Shown: positions 43,531 to 64,000 of the stretch, piece by piece
How the letters are laid out: each line of letters begins with the position of its first letter
Position numbering within the stretch: the first letter of the stretch is position 1
DNA from: Bactericera cockerelli
Lineage: Eukaryota > Arthropoda > Insecta > Hemiptera > Triozidae
Assembly (NCBI GenBank): GCA_024516035.1
Contig: CM044956.1
Coordinates: 30,664,217-30,728,216 of the forward strand
Direction: 5' to 3'
Length of the DNA stretch: 64,000 bases
Notes under the pieces: generated by a model
The model's database searches: none
Seen by the model: the letters and a program-made list of their open reading frames with translations, nothing else
Told to the model about the DNA's origin: nothing
Program-made: the position numbers and the translations under genes

Positions 43531-43738
43531 CTGGAACAACAAGGGGTAGGTCAGAATCAGTTTCCTGTACAGGTGGATTAAGACTTTTGAAAAAATAAAC
43601 ACACTTAACTTACTTTTCTAGGACACGGAAAGTAGGTAGGTTTGTTTATTAGGACGCTGTAATTGGTCGAAACTCCCACTTGAGGGCGTCTTGAGGAATA
43701 GTGTCTTAGATTTAAATTTAATCGTATCGCATGATCTA
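43531..43738. other. Region upstream of the first visible laminin exon
   Basis: No signal peptide, start codon or LN N-terminal exon could be recognised on the minus strand here or up to 64000. Confidence 0.5.
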
Positions 43739-44147
43739 GGGCGGAATTAATAGACAACATCAATAACTTAAGTCGTTGGTAAGTGTCGATTTTCCCTATC
43801 TTACACAGTACGCAATCCGTGACTTAGCGCCACAGAGGTATTACAAAAACGTCTATTAATTTCGCCCCTAATACCTAAGGGCGGAATTAATAGACAACAT
43901 CAATAACTTAAGTCGTTGGTAAGTGTCGATTTTCCCTATCTTACACAGTACGCAATCCGTGACTTAGCGCCACAGAGGTATTACAAAAACGTCTATTAAT
44001 TCCGCCCCTAATACCTAAGGGCGGAATTAATAGACAACATCAATAACTTAAGTCGTTGGTAAGTGTCGATTTTCCCTATCTTACACAGTACGCAATCCGT
44101 GACTTAGCGCCACAGAGGTATTACAAAAACGTCTATTAATTCCGCCC
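43739..44147. mobile_element. Three head-to-tail copies of the GGGCGGAATTAATAGAC MITE
   Basis: Three nearly identical ~128-bp MITEs in the same orientation, each from GGGCGGAATTAATAGACAAC to GTCTATTAATTxCGCCC, are separated by the same TAATACCTAA spacer. The single copies at 22907 and 55141 are much more diverged, so this array probably arose by tandem duplication rather than three insertions. Confidence 0.92.
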
Positions 44148-44616
44148 TAAGTCTCATTCTTGCAAGATAAACAGAGTTTTAACTGCTCTTAATCCCAGAC
44201 CGTTATTGTTGCATGTTCGAAAGAACCGAAACTGTTCTAGTTATTCCAGCCAGCTTCCACGGACAAAACATCTCTACTTAATACTTAGCAGTTATTGATG
44301 GAGCATAATTAAATAAATACTTACATATGTACCTACATGTACATTGTACATAGGCAGAAATAGAAATGGAGGCAGAAATAGAAAAATGGAGCAGGCTGGT
44401 GACACCCGCCGCGCATCCTGTCAGAAAATCGCAAGTACAAATTTCGGCCAGAGAGACAGATACCAATACAATTTTCCCGACATTTCATCGTGTCAAATTC
44501 GCCAATCAGTTTAGTTTTCGTCATCCTAAATTGTGCTTTTCCAATTTTTGCTCTAGCTTTTTAGAGCCCCTAAAAAAACAGGATTTTTTCCATTTAACTT
44601 CTCATTTGAATAAGCA
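44148..44616. promoter_or_regulatory. Region 5' of beta-tubulin start codon
   Basis: Contains the presumed tubulin 5' UTR and proximal promoter, but no confident TATA box or initiator can be pointed to. Other than AGGCAGAAATAGAAAxGGAG repeated twice at 44351 there is no structure. Confidence 0.3.
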
Positions 44617-54017
<9,401 letters not shown>

Positions 54018-54159
54018 TGAGGACAAATGAGGCACAGCACATTTCATTGAGGGTCCAACGGTCCAGTTCAGGAGACAAACTGGGTTGTGGCTACAGCTAG
54101 ATAATAAGTAGGTACCTTCGATTAGTTGAAAAAAGTCCTAAGATATTTTATGTATAGTG

Positions 54160-54187
54160 AATAAATGTTCATTTGTTGCAAAATAAA
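54160..54187 (+). terminator. Beta-tubulin polyadenylation signals
   Basis: AATAAA at 54160 and again at 54182, about 145-165 nt after the stop codon, followed by a T/G-rich stretch. Placement is normal for a short 3' UTR. Confidence 0.7.
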
Positions 54188-55140
54188 ATGAGCATATTTT
54201 ACAACATTGTCTTGTGAATTAATAGTAATTATAATCCTAATATTAAAGGTAGTGTTCAGAAAAAACTGTTCTTCTGCTTGTAAATTGTAATGGAACTATC
54301 TTCTGGTTTTTTGATAATTGTAATGGAACTATAATTTGGTTTTTCAAAATACGTAGGTTTTTGAAGTACTTTTATTTTTTTATCAACATTTACTTGTATA
54401 TGAAATTACAATTGATGTACAGTAGATACAACAACAAAAAACGGAGACATCTATAGACTCTTTTTGATGTAAGTAGCATGGGACGCTATATTACAAAATT
54501 ACTACCATACTTGGATTATATTGAAAACATTTCGAAACGACACGAGTTCTTCAATCTTGACCCATTGTGATCCAACCTTTTAGCAGGCAAGCTCCGATGA
54601 CTCCATACTTCACACCTACAGACTCTTTAAAGCTATTAGGCAATAGGCACTGTAGAATATCATAGGTATACGGTATACGTACGATTCCAGATAATTTACA
54701 TTACAAGTACATAGTAAATATGTAGAACTTCACATGGTCGTGTACGCAGTTCTTGTAGTGTATTCTATCTTAATACATGAGTATAAGTATATAATGATGT
54801 TCAGTAACAGTAAGTGCTGTCTGTATGTACTGATCTTACATAAACATTGTATTTCTCAGTTGTGCAGTTATTTATGTTCAGATTCTTTCAGTTAATGTTA
54901 CTGCATGATAATGTAAGAATTGTGAAGCTATGTAATTGTTAAGATCCGCTATATATCATTAAGGATAAATCATACACAAGTCCTCTTTCATACTACCTGA
55001 GCAAGCCTAAAAACAGGTAAAAAGTTTTCTGGGGGTGCTTTGATCTCTCATGTAGGATATAGGGACAAGTACCGACCAGGATTTGAACCTAAGCTTCATT
55101 GTGTTCCTATCACTACAACCATCAGTTTGGTATTAACTCT
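54188..55140. other. Intergenic or intronic DNA 3' of tubulin, nothing recognised
   Basis: AT-rich with a local duplication (TTGTAATGGAACTAT at 54283 and 54318). A worn tRNA-like fragment may be present at 55078 (GATTTGAACCTAAGC). Confidence 0.35.
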
Positions 55141-55265
55141 AAGGCGAATTAATAGTTTTGTAATACCTCTGTGGCGCTAAGTCACGGATTGCGTACTGTG
55201 TAGGATAGGAAACCGACGCTTAGCAGTGACTTGTGATATAGAATTTGTCTATTAATTTCGCCCTA
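55141..55265. mobile_element. MITE, GGGCGGAATTAATAGAC family, diverged copy
   Basis: AGGCGAATTAATAG at the left and TCTATTAATTTCGCCCT at the right with the shared ACCTCTGTGGCGCTAAGTCA interior. Confidence 0.78.
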
Positions 55266-55594
55266 AAAGAGCATATGTTATGTTTTTTCTATACCTGAAA
55301 ATGATAACTGGACATCATATGAGATTAATCTCAACAATTATTGTATCAACTGTTAACTGAGAATTTCCCGTTGTCGATTGCATTATGCTATCTTCTCAGA
55401 ATCTCCTCAAACAAAGGTTATCATATCAAGATATCATATTTGTCTTAATCACAAAGAGATGGCACAGTTACTAAAATCCGTCTTTATTACTAAAATTCTC
55501 CAAGCGGGACTAGATAAACATCTACCAATGCTTTCAATTGCAATCAATATACTTGAAACTTGGAAACCTTCCTAAAATATCAATTCACCCTTAA

Positions 55595-55881
55595 CACTTG
55601 AGCCCAGAGCTGGGATCGGCGAGTGAGCACGAGGGACCACAAATTTCAGAACCCAACCCTCATACATTGCTCCCAAGGACCACAAGAACCTTTCCCTATG
55701 AGATACACATAAAACGAATACCATAGGGAGTACTCATGTCTTCCAAGTAAAGGAAGGTCGTGAATACCATATAGAGTACACAAGTCTACAGTGAAATTTT
55801 GGGTGAGGGTCATATATGGTACTCATGTCCTTTGTGAAATGCCAGCTGAGGGTCATATATGGTATTCATGGGCTCAAAGTG
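55595..55881. mobile_element. piggyBac-like MITE with TTAA target, solo copy
   Basis: 287 bp between TTAA (55591) and TTAA (55882), ends CACTTGAGCCCAG and CATGGGCTCAAAGTG. Gives the unexpanded structure of the 48958 element in opposite orientation. Confidence 0.88.
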
Positions 55882-56612
55882 TTAAGTGAGCATGTTGAAT
55901 ATTAATAAATGTGATAGGTATTGAAAATGTGATTGACTTATCTTTTAAAGTTATCCGTCTGTTTAAAAAATGTATTGATACCCAATCGCACCCTCGCCTC
56001 GGTCTGTTAAATCCCCAGATGATTTGGAGAGACAACTTTGAAGTTTCTCTCTATCCTTTCATTCATCTTAAATCGTGATTATCATGAGTTTATTTCGAAA
56101 AGACTTGATCAATGCTTGTGAGTTCTATGACCATCTCACGATTCAGCTCCACAAGTCTGGCAACACATAAAGTTCACTCGAGCCGAGGTCGATATACCTT
56201 TCCTCCTGTGTTTACTCCTAGCAACCCTGCTCCGCGTTACCTAGCACATAGATGTTAAATGTGTTTACAATTACATGTCTGTGATATTGTTCAGGAGAGT
56301 CTGTGTTGTATTGTTGCTTTACTTCTTAGAACCGTTTCATTTACTTTTATGGTCTTTGGAATAAGCATCGTCAGGCTTGGAACCGCCCGCCACAGAGAAG
56401 AAGGAATAGCTCAGCATTGGGAATTTGGGATGTGTTGTCTTACTCATCAGTTCAGGGCTTGGATTTATAATCTATTTTTTTTTGGGTTGTTGAGAAAAGT
56501 TAACTCTGAAATTCAAGGTAGAATCTATTAGTGTCTGAATTTAAGAAAACATCAGGATTCTATAGAAGCTAAATCCAGAATCGGGAATTCAAAACATCAA
56601 TTTATAGGTCCA
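55882..56612. other. Nothing recognised
   Basis: Contains an open frame of about 90 codons at 56259-56531 with no recognisable domain; not supported as a gene. Confidence 0.35.
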
Positions 56613-56826
56613 CTAGCGGTTACACCCGCCGCTTCGCCAGCCCATCAAACATATATACACTATTACACACACATACCACAGACACATTATGTTTTGTGAT
56701 TTAATTATCACTCTAGTTACACTGTCTACACCTAACTGCCTTGTAGGACTAACATCTGAAACCATTTTCCTTACTAGCTATAACTCCTCACTAGACACCC
56801 TAATAGTTAAGAATTAAATATGTAGA
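56613..56826 (-). mobile_element. Short Helitron-like element
   Basis: Minus strand: A|TCTACATATTTAATTC at 56826 and ...CGAAGCGGCGGGTGTAACCG then CTAG|T at 56613. The 3' GC-rich hairpin is like other Helitrons. Boundaries inferred from termini only. Confidence 0.55.
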
Positions 56827-57846
56827 TGACATGAAAATTATTCCATGTTTCACTTCAAATTTCAATGCCATCTGTACCTAATAGCAAACTTTCTCCAGAG
56901 GAGTTGATGGATTACATAGAACAAACAATGACAATAATTCAAGTCAATTCGAGCAAGTGTGCATCGTTGACGAACATAAAAAAGATAACATTTTTCGTGT
57001 TCTCAAATTTCGTCATTATAATGTTTTGTACTTTTACTAAAAACCGGGTTTTTAATGTTATTATCCAGCAGAACATATCTCGAAAGAAATTTGTATGGAA
57101 ATTTGGACAGACACAAAGAGCCAAATAATTTACATTATACTAGCGTAGCAAAGTAATGTCACTATCTCATCAGAAAACAGAGTGAATAGCCCATTGGTTC
57201 GAAATAAGCCATTCTCAAAATACAGTTTCCTTGTATTATTTGAGATTAATTTGCTATCTCCTTCTATTTGGTTTTAAAGTTCATATTTCAGTTAGTTAGG
57301 ACGGTGTTATAATGTACCCTCTATTTGTTGGAATCTTACTAGCTTTCAGGACTTTTAGTATGTTGTGCAGGAGATCTTTCCATACAACTGTACCGAAATT
57401 GGTTTATCCACCACTTTTTCTTTGGCTCGCAATTCTTTTTCTTCGTTCCTTAAAAGTGACTCACTGTGTTATCTCGCAATTCTTTTTCTTCGTTCCTTAA
57501 AAGTGACTCACTGTGTTATCATCACTACATAACCTCTTTTCCAAAAGATTTCGTAAAAGGTTTAAAGGTTTGAGAAGCGCTCTTAACTTTGTTCCGTTAT
57601 GCTGGAAGTTAAAGTTTAGGTCGTCAATTCCTAATTTGTATTGTTGCTCTGGATTCTTGTTAACTTGTGAGTCTGACTAAGGACTTTATGAATTTACGAG
57701 AATGAGTTGGAAATTTTCTAAACACAAGTCAGTTTTGTGATACTAGTTCTTGCTCCGAGCTGTAATACCTTCAGTCCTACTGGGTGAAAGAAAAGAATTT
57801 CTGCACTCAAATCTTAGAGAAGTGTACACACAAGTCTATGGATATT
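56827..57846. other. Nothing recognised apart from a tandem duplication
   Basis: A 48-bp unit CTCGCAATTCTTTTTCTTCG plus TTCCTTAAAAGTGACTCACT is present twice at 57425-57520. An 87-codon frame at 56865 has no recognisable domain. Confidence 0.45.
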
Positions 57847-58231
57847 GAGCCGTATTCATAAAAAGAAGCAAAAGCTTTTACTTCAGAAATTTGAAGTAAT
57901 TTCTTCAGTCGGTATTGATAAAGTTTTGAGAGCAAAAGCTTTTACTTAAAAGCAAAAGGTTTTAATATTCAAAAAGTTTTCCTTTTATTAATGGCTCCTC
58001 CAACTTAAACATGGAGCAATTGCTTGTGAGCAAAAGCAAATGCTCACGAGTAAAAGCACATAGTTATGAATACGAAAAAGGCAAATGCTTTTACTTCTAG
58101 CTATTCCTTCAGACCTTTTGCTTTTACTTCGAGCTTTTTTTTTCCTGTAAGGCGCTTTAACTCTGTCATGGTCATGTCGTTCTCCGAACTATTGCTCACG
58201 AGCAAATGCTTCAGTTTTACGAATACGGCCC
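57847..58231. mobile_element. MITE with GCCGTATTCATAAA ends
   Basis: GAGCCGTATTCATAAAAA and TTTTACGAATACGGCCC are inverted. The interior is dense in AGCAAAAGCTTTTACTT motifs in both orientations. About 385 bp, non-coding. Confidence 0.78.
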
Positions 58232-58843
58232 ATGATCTCGAAACACAGTGTGTTCATAAAGTCCCAAGTTTACGTGACAGATGTACGTTATGACTTCCAG
58301 TAAATATTCACAAATAAAAGAACAGGTATAGATCATTGCCAGAAACTGAGAAAAGCATCTAGAGGCTACAATAGTGGTCCCAAGATGTCCCCAGTGCCCG
58401 GACACACTTTAAAGAACTCTCCAAGGAATTTGTGTATTTATTGGAAAATAAAAGTTCACAGAGTTCTCATAAATTCCTGCTGTAAGTTCTAAGCTTTATC
58501 TGGACAAAAAAGCTCACCTACAAGACGTGCTTAGACTTTTAATCTGCACTTTGCTGATATTAGAAACGCAAGAATTTCTCCAGCCAATTTTTTTTTACCG
58601 CATTATCTTCAATTTATTCTTCCGAAGATACATTTACACCTGATTACAAAGACTTGATGACATGGATGATAAAAAGTACAAAACAATGGCAATAAAATAA
58701 AATTTATTGGAGAACATCTAGTAGAGCTGAGTCGGGAATCGCACACATCTTATTCAGCTTGAACATTCAATGATGATCACTTTACTCCATTTTCCATTTT
58801 TTAGCACATTTTTTGTTGTTGTTTAGTTTAGTATAGTATAATA
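58232..58843. other. Nothing recognised
   Basis: No gene or clear repeat; a possible decayed tRNA-like piece (GAGTCGGGAATCGCACACAT) at 58727. Confidence 0.35.
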
Positions 58844-59977
58844 CTAGCCGTTTGCCCGTGCTTTGCAACGGGACTAAATTTCAAATTTACTAAGGCATGG
58901 CCGTACTGCTGGACAGCAATGCCTTTTTGAACTTTTTATAATTTTTCTGGACAAAGCGATAATGGTTTTGGGGGGGTCAATTCTGAGACATTTTTCGCTA
59001 TCTCTTACCGTTTTGGCTAAACAACTCCGGACAAACAAACAAACATAGGTAGGTAGGTAGGTAGTCCTTTTTTCTGTTTTATACAGGGTGAGCATAAAGT
59101 CTCACCCCACCCCCCGTATCTCGAGAATGACTGAAAATACAAGAAAACGCTAAAACCCGTATTCGTTAATTTTTAGGAGGATTAATTTTCAGCTAAAAAG
59201 AACTTGCCTACACGGCCCCAGTCAGGCTGGGCATGGACCAACTTTAAAATCTTAAATAGAATAGTATGTCTTGTGGCATATTGTTTTAAAGGTCTTATAA
59301 AGAGAAGTTCATTACAATAAATTTCAGTGAGCTACGACTTACCGTTCTTGAGATACAGGGTCGGATGTCCTGCGTAATATCCATATCTTTTGACCTGTAA
59401 CTCGTTAACCGTAAATTCCAGAAAAATGAAATTTGTTGATAATAACTCCTTATGGCAAGAACTTTTGAAAACGGTATAATTTGACATACTCTGTTGATAT
59501 TAGTTTCTGGTCGGTTTCGTCAGCCAGCCGGACGAACAGTCCGAAAAATTTTAACGAAAAAACAAATGAAGTTTTAACTTTTTCGAAAGTTCTTGCCATA
59601 AGGAGTTATTATCAACAAATTTCATTTTTCTGGAATTTACGGTTAACGAGTTACAGGTCAAAAGATATGGATATCACGCAGGACATCCGACCCTGTATCT
59701 CAAGAACGGTAAGTCGTAGCTCACTGAAATTTATTGTAATGAACTTTTCTTTATGAGATCTTTAAAACAATATGCCACAAGACATACTATTCTATTTAAG
59801 ATTTTAAAGTTGGTCCATGCCCAGCCTGACTGGGGCCGTGCAGGCAAATTCTTTTTGGCTGAAAATTAATCCTCCTAAAAATTAAGGAATATGGGTTTTA
59901 GCGTTTTCTTGTACTTTCAGCCATTCTCGAGATACGGGGGGTGGGGTGAGACTTTATGCTCACCCTGTATATAGAGA
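58844..59977 (-). mobile_element. Helitron-like element carrying a nested foldback
   Basis: Minus strand: A|TCTCTATAT at 59977 and GCAAAGCACGGGCAAACGGC then TAG|T at 58844. The body has GGCATGGCCGTACTGCTGGA and an AACAAACAAACATAGGTAGG run. The foldback 59082-59972 is inserted near its 5' end. Confidence 0.7.
59082..59972. mobile_element. Large palindromic foldback element with ATACAGGGTGAGC ends
   Basis: About 890 bp with arms of roughly 400 bp: ATACAGGGTGAGCATAAAGT at the left, ACTTTATGCTCACCCTGTAT at the right, nearly identical inverted over GTTAACCGTAAATTCCAG and CTTATGGCAAGAACTTTT. A small spacer near 59500-59570 carries CAGCCAGCCGGACGAACAGT. TA borders as for 5156-6023. Confidence 0.88.
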
Positions 59978-61094
59978 TATCTACTTTTAAGCTAGTTTAA
60001 GTATATTTAAGTGAACTAATGTAAAGTATCCCACCAGGGATTTCGAATAATAAATATAAATATGATACGCTGTTGTTCAGTTGTTTACCAGATACTAGAC
60101 AACCTGTCCTATATGCTTACTTGAATAGGTATCACTCTTTTATTCCATATCCTTCATTTTAATTCTAACAGCTTAAACTAGAGAGAACTATGTAGTAATT
60201 AGTACGGGGTCCTAGACAACTAACTTGCACAAGGTAGAGGCTTAACTTATGAAATGCGAGAGAGGAAACAAGATTTCAACTTTCAATGTCTTCCTCCTTT
60301 GTTCTTCTTTCCAAGACATATTTCTCTCTCTATTTTGAACGCATTGAATTTTTCTTTCTTTCAATTTTCAGTTCTTTCACGAAGTCTTTGACTGATGTGG
60401 GAACACTCTCAAGAATCAACCCAAGCCAAGAGTGTGTTGTGTTGCCCTTGAGCATATTTGCTATAGTTCTAAGTAAAACAAAGACTCGACTTAGATACCA
60501 CAACTATAGGAGATCAAGATTTCTCATTTTCGAAACTTCAAAATTCCTTATCATTATGAAAACATCACATCAAATTTTGATAATTGCGTTTGGTTCATAC
60601 ACATACATAATATGTATGTATGTCTATATTATTAGGCAGCTTGACTCCATTCGTTGATATGGACAAGCTAAGGCTAAATAAACTAGTATTTTCATCACTA
60701 TAAATATAAATAATACCTAGGTACTGAATCTTGGATGAATCTGTAACATATTATCATAGATTACAGCCATTTATCATGTAATATGTGTTATTTGGTTACA
60801 GTCCTGTGCTATCTTTACTGATTATTATCGCTTTGGTGAGCTTACTCTCAGCTACGAGATCTCTGAAGTTAAGTTTAGACTTTAGAGGAACAATAGATAC
60901 AATATATCAGCGTAGGAGTAAAGCAATAAACACTTTGGTAACTATGCCGAGGAGACGGCTCGGTGGAATGGTTGAAAATCAAATATGGAATTTTGCTAAA
61001 TGTACTAAAAAAATAGATTTGATGAAATAATAATTTAAATAAGTCTCACAACAATTTTGGATCAAGGTATCGAAAGTACATAATTATAAGATTA
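59978..61094. other. Nothing recognised
   Basis: Two frames of 81-123 codons (60286 and 60785) show no family resemblance, and base composition is like surrounding non-coding DNA. Confidence 0.35.
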
Positions 61095-61285
61095 CTAGAC
61101 GCGTTGCGGCCAGGCCTGGGCGCGTGTGAGTTTATCGAGGCATGGCTGATTTGTAATGATTACATATAGTATTTTTAACTGTCATTGGTAACCATGCAAA
61201 ATTTCAGCTCAATCCGACTTGTGGTTCTTGAGTTAAAGAAAGACAAACAAACACACAAACGAATCACTTTATAATATGTATAAGA
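61095..61285 (-). mobile_element. Short Helitron-like element
   Basis: Minus strand: A|TCTTATACATATTATAAAG at 61285 and GCCGCAACGCGTCTAG|T at 61095, 191 bp. It includes TTTGTCTTTCTTTAACTCAA and GGCATGGCTGA shared in style with the larger copies. Confidence 0.7.
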
Positions 61286-62047
61286 TTATTATTCTTCGTT
61301 CGCTATTTACTATGAGAAAAATGAAGTACCTGCCTACTGATTTTAACAACTATAATGATTGATTCTTAAAGAAAAAGTATACTGTTTGTAAAACTGATAG
61401 CCTTAGGAGAGCACTTTGATCGGCAACACCCCAGTTACGGCCCGAGACATGGCCTAATATTTATTTTTCCTACCCCTATTCTACACAATGAGGCATTGCC
61501 GTACATCATTTCGGACCTGAATTCGGCGCCACCGCTGCGATTACATCAAAAATAAAATCATTATAAAGTTTTCTAATTATTAAGAGTCACACCAGCTTGG
61601 ATTATTGAAGACCCAAGTTAGTTTCTTGCACTGCGCCGCCGAATGTTCTCAGAGCCTTGAAGCATATAACCCAATATGTAATGCACTCTCAAGATTTGAA
61701 CCAATAAGTCCACTCACATGTTGGCCTAGACGAGGCTGCACAAAGAGTATACTGGTGGCGAGTGCTTAACTAAGTAGATACCACTCCTTAGTGTATGGTA
61801 CTCGTACCTCCATTTAGGATGTGTGTACATTGGTTCTTGATTCTCAATGCGCGCTATGTAGCAATAGTGTAAACAGTAAATCGATTTCTAATTTCATAGT
61901 GATTATTGCACACGAAATGTTCCCTATGCTAACTGGATCAGATGTTACTAGTGAATAAGGATTTGATTTTGCTTCAGGTATTAAAATTACATAGCTCTAT
62001 TTATACACATGTAGTGTTACACCCACACCCGGACTATGCCATTGGAG

Positions 62048-62275
62048 ATACAATTATTACTAAGAAATCAGAATTTACTTGGTAGATATGGCGCCTCCAC
62101 TAATTTATACTATTTAATACTCGATTTTTCCCCCCTTTTATAATTTAATATAAGATACCAAGTTTATAAGAGAAACAATTATTACTAAGAAATCAGTATT
62201 TACTTGGTAGATGTGGCGCCTCCACTAATTTATACTATTTCTATACTAGATTTTCCCTCCTTTCTTAATATATTT
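62048..62275. repeat. 118-bp tandem duplication
   Basis: ACAATTATTACTAAGAAATC at 62050 and at about 62176, followed by AGTATTTACTTGGTAGAT-like and GGCGCCTCCACTAATTTATA in both. Confidence 0.85.
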
Positions 62276-63296
62276 AATGTCGACCAAGTTTTACTTTTAG
62301 TAAAAGGGTAAGTTTTCAGGACTAAGTGTAAGTAAGTTTTAAGTTTGGACTATAAAAATCACGAGAGAAAAATCAAGTTATCCTCATGAAAATAGACAAT
62401 GCAACTATGTATTTTATGTATATTAACTTTTCTCCATTATTTGTACCAAACTAGACGATCTTAAGCCTGCCCATGTTTGAGCTGATGACCAAGAAACTTC
62501 ATTTTTAAATCAAGATATTTCAAGTACACGAGATCTTTTTAATAATTTTATATTTTTTTAATCGATGATAAATTACTTCGGGTCGTCGACTTCTCTTGGG
62601 ACATGGAGATTTTTAGGCAGGGGCTCTCTCTCTCTATCATTGTTTTTGATATTGATGATGATTTATTATGTTCCCAAGAGATTTATGACTCTGATAACAC
62701 GATAAAACCCTTTTTGTTCATCAGTAAATTGGTACGTTAGGTTGGCTAGGTAAAGTGGTTGATTGATGTCTCCGAAATAAAAGCGGCAATTAGGTAAAAG
62801 TCCTGTAATGAATTGAGAGCGGATGATATGAAAGTTTCAACAATTTGCATACATGTACTTCTAAGGGGTTTCCTTAAAATGCATAAAATGGATGTTTTTG
62901 CATAATATAAATGCATAATCCAAATCTAAATAGAAAGGTTTTTTTAGGAGAAAACATGAAAATTTCTAATCTCCTATGTTTTTCATCTCTCTTCCATCTT
63001 TGGACAGAAAGTATCATCAGCAAGCAAGTCTTCAAAAAATATGAAGGGTAAAATACTTTTCATACGTTTCTGATGATAGGGGTGTTGAAAAAGGAAGAAG
63101 ATTGAAGAGGGCCCAGAGAGTAACTTGATGTTACAAGCAGCCTGAAACATTGAAGAGCGCGAATAACTCCCCAGTTCCTATGCACGAGTGTTCTCTCCAC
63201 TCTCAGAAGAGAAAAATCTAAGACAGATGAACTTTGAGAGAAAAGATTTGAGAACAGAAGTGAGATGAGAGCGAGAAAAAGTTAATTTTTTAATGT

Positions 63297-63420
63297 TGGT
63301 TTTTTTTTTTTCTTTTTTGATTTGGGTTTAACGTCGCTTTCAACTGCATGGTCATATCACGACGGGAAAATGTAGGTTAAAAATAGCACTTGAGATAAAA
63401 TAGTCAGTACAATTTTTTTC
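63297..63420 (-). repeat. Retroposon 3' end with poly(A)
   Basis: A poly(T) run at the left is followed by TTGGGTTTAACGTCGCTTTC and AACTGCATGGTCATATCACG. The layout (poly(A) when read on the minus strand) indicates a retroposed fragment; no second copy lies in the window. Confidence 0.5.
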
Positions 63421-64000
63421 CCTAATTATCACATGGTTAGATTGTTTCCAGGATGAGATTACGATTTGAGAAATGCATGTAGTTATAGATTAGATATGAT
63501 TATGGAGGGTTAGGAGAAATGCTATGTAGGGTTAAATGAAGACGTGAGCCTGTATTGTGTGGGTTAAGTATCAGGACATTCCTCCCTTAGAAGATGTAGA
63601 ATTGTAGATGAAAATGGCAAAAGTATATGAAACTTTTTTCCATGGAGGAACATACTACCTACATAAAAATTACCCGTTAGTCAAATCGGATACGTTTTGT
63701 CTGTAGGTAATCAAATAGATTTTTAAACTGATGACTGTACGCAAATCGGATGAAGCTGTTCCAACAAATTAGGAAAAGTGCCATTGAAAATTCTCAATGT
63801 AAAAAAAAAACAGAATAGAAACAAATTCAGGTTATTTGTCGAATTCAGTAATTTCAGTATATTAGCACTAGACTAGACGACATTTCTTTAAAATATCGTA
63901 AAATTATTAACTCATAAAATAAAGGTAGGTCAACAATAAAATCGTGAGCAGGTCTGTACATGATAAAATATCGTTATGTGTAGGTGCCCCAAAAATGTTT

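Larger units (their letters stand above)
61286..64000. other. Right end of window, mostly unidentified
   Basis: No gene. 62048-62275 holds two ~118-bp direct copies containing ACAATTATTACTAAGAAATC and GGCGCCTCCACTAATTTATA. Otherwise AT-rich. Confidence 0.4.

Noticed and set aside
452..43530. Laminin locus as a pseudogene
   Set aside because: Only three 1-nt irregularities in about 5.8 kb of coding sequence with all splice sites intact; two of them cancel. Sequence error or polymorphism is more likely than decay.
56865..57128. Possible 87-codon gene
   Set aside because: No recognisable domain; only the first ~30 residues look protein-like, and support is too weak.
60785..61030. Possible small gene with hydrophobic start
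   Set aside because: No family resemblance, no splice context, base composition as in flanking non-coding DNA.

Overview
The window looks like arthropod (most likely insect) nuclear DNA: short exons with GT-AG introns, metazoan extracellular-matrix and tubulin genes, AT-rich spacers, and many tRNA-headed SINEs, small DNA transposons and Helitron-type repeats. No species can be named from the sequence alone.

Minus strand, about 452-43530: 30 consecutive coding exons of a laminin alpha subunit of the alpha-1,2 type (Drosophila wing blister-like). Read from 43530 downwards they encode the C-terminal part of the LN domain, LE repeats, a first laminin IV domain, more LE repeats, a second laminin IV domain, LE repeats and the start of the coiled coil. 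Signal peptide, start codon and N-terminal part of LN are not seen, and the coiled coil and LG domains run off the left edge. Splice phases match at every junction except where exons 14, 22 and 23 carry apparent 1-nt indels.

Plus strand, 44617-54017: a complete 8-exon beta-tubulin gene (about 443 residues), divergent from the canonical isotype. It is either head-to-head with the laminin gene or, if the missing laminin 5' exons lie further right, nested in a laminin intron. From 54200 to 64000 no gene was recognised, only repeats.

The introns are packed with mobile DNA. One intact two-ORF LINE (26134-30701) sits inside a Helitron. Five further Helitron-like copies have A|TC...CTAG|T ends. There are hAT-like, piggyBac-like and PIF/Harbinger-like short elements with visible target duplications, two giant palindromic foldback elements, and at least six tRNA-derived SINE families. 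Several are nested, for example a hAT-like element inside a piggyBac-like element inside tubulin intron 5.

The most unusual signal is a set of tandem repeats seeded at laminin exon edges. At five exons (30, 23, 20, 14, 2) the repeat unit carries a copy of the splice donor or acceptor, often with exon sequence. At exon 23 about 20 donor copies follow in series. A sixth array abuts the exon 18 acceptor. A second signal is a pair of compensating 1-nt frame changes in exons 22 and 23.
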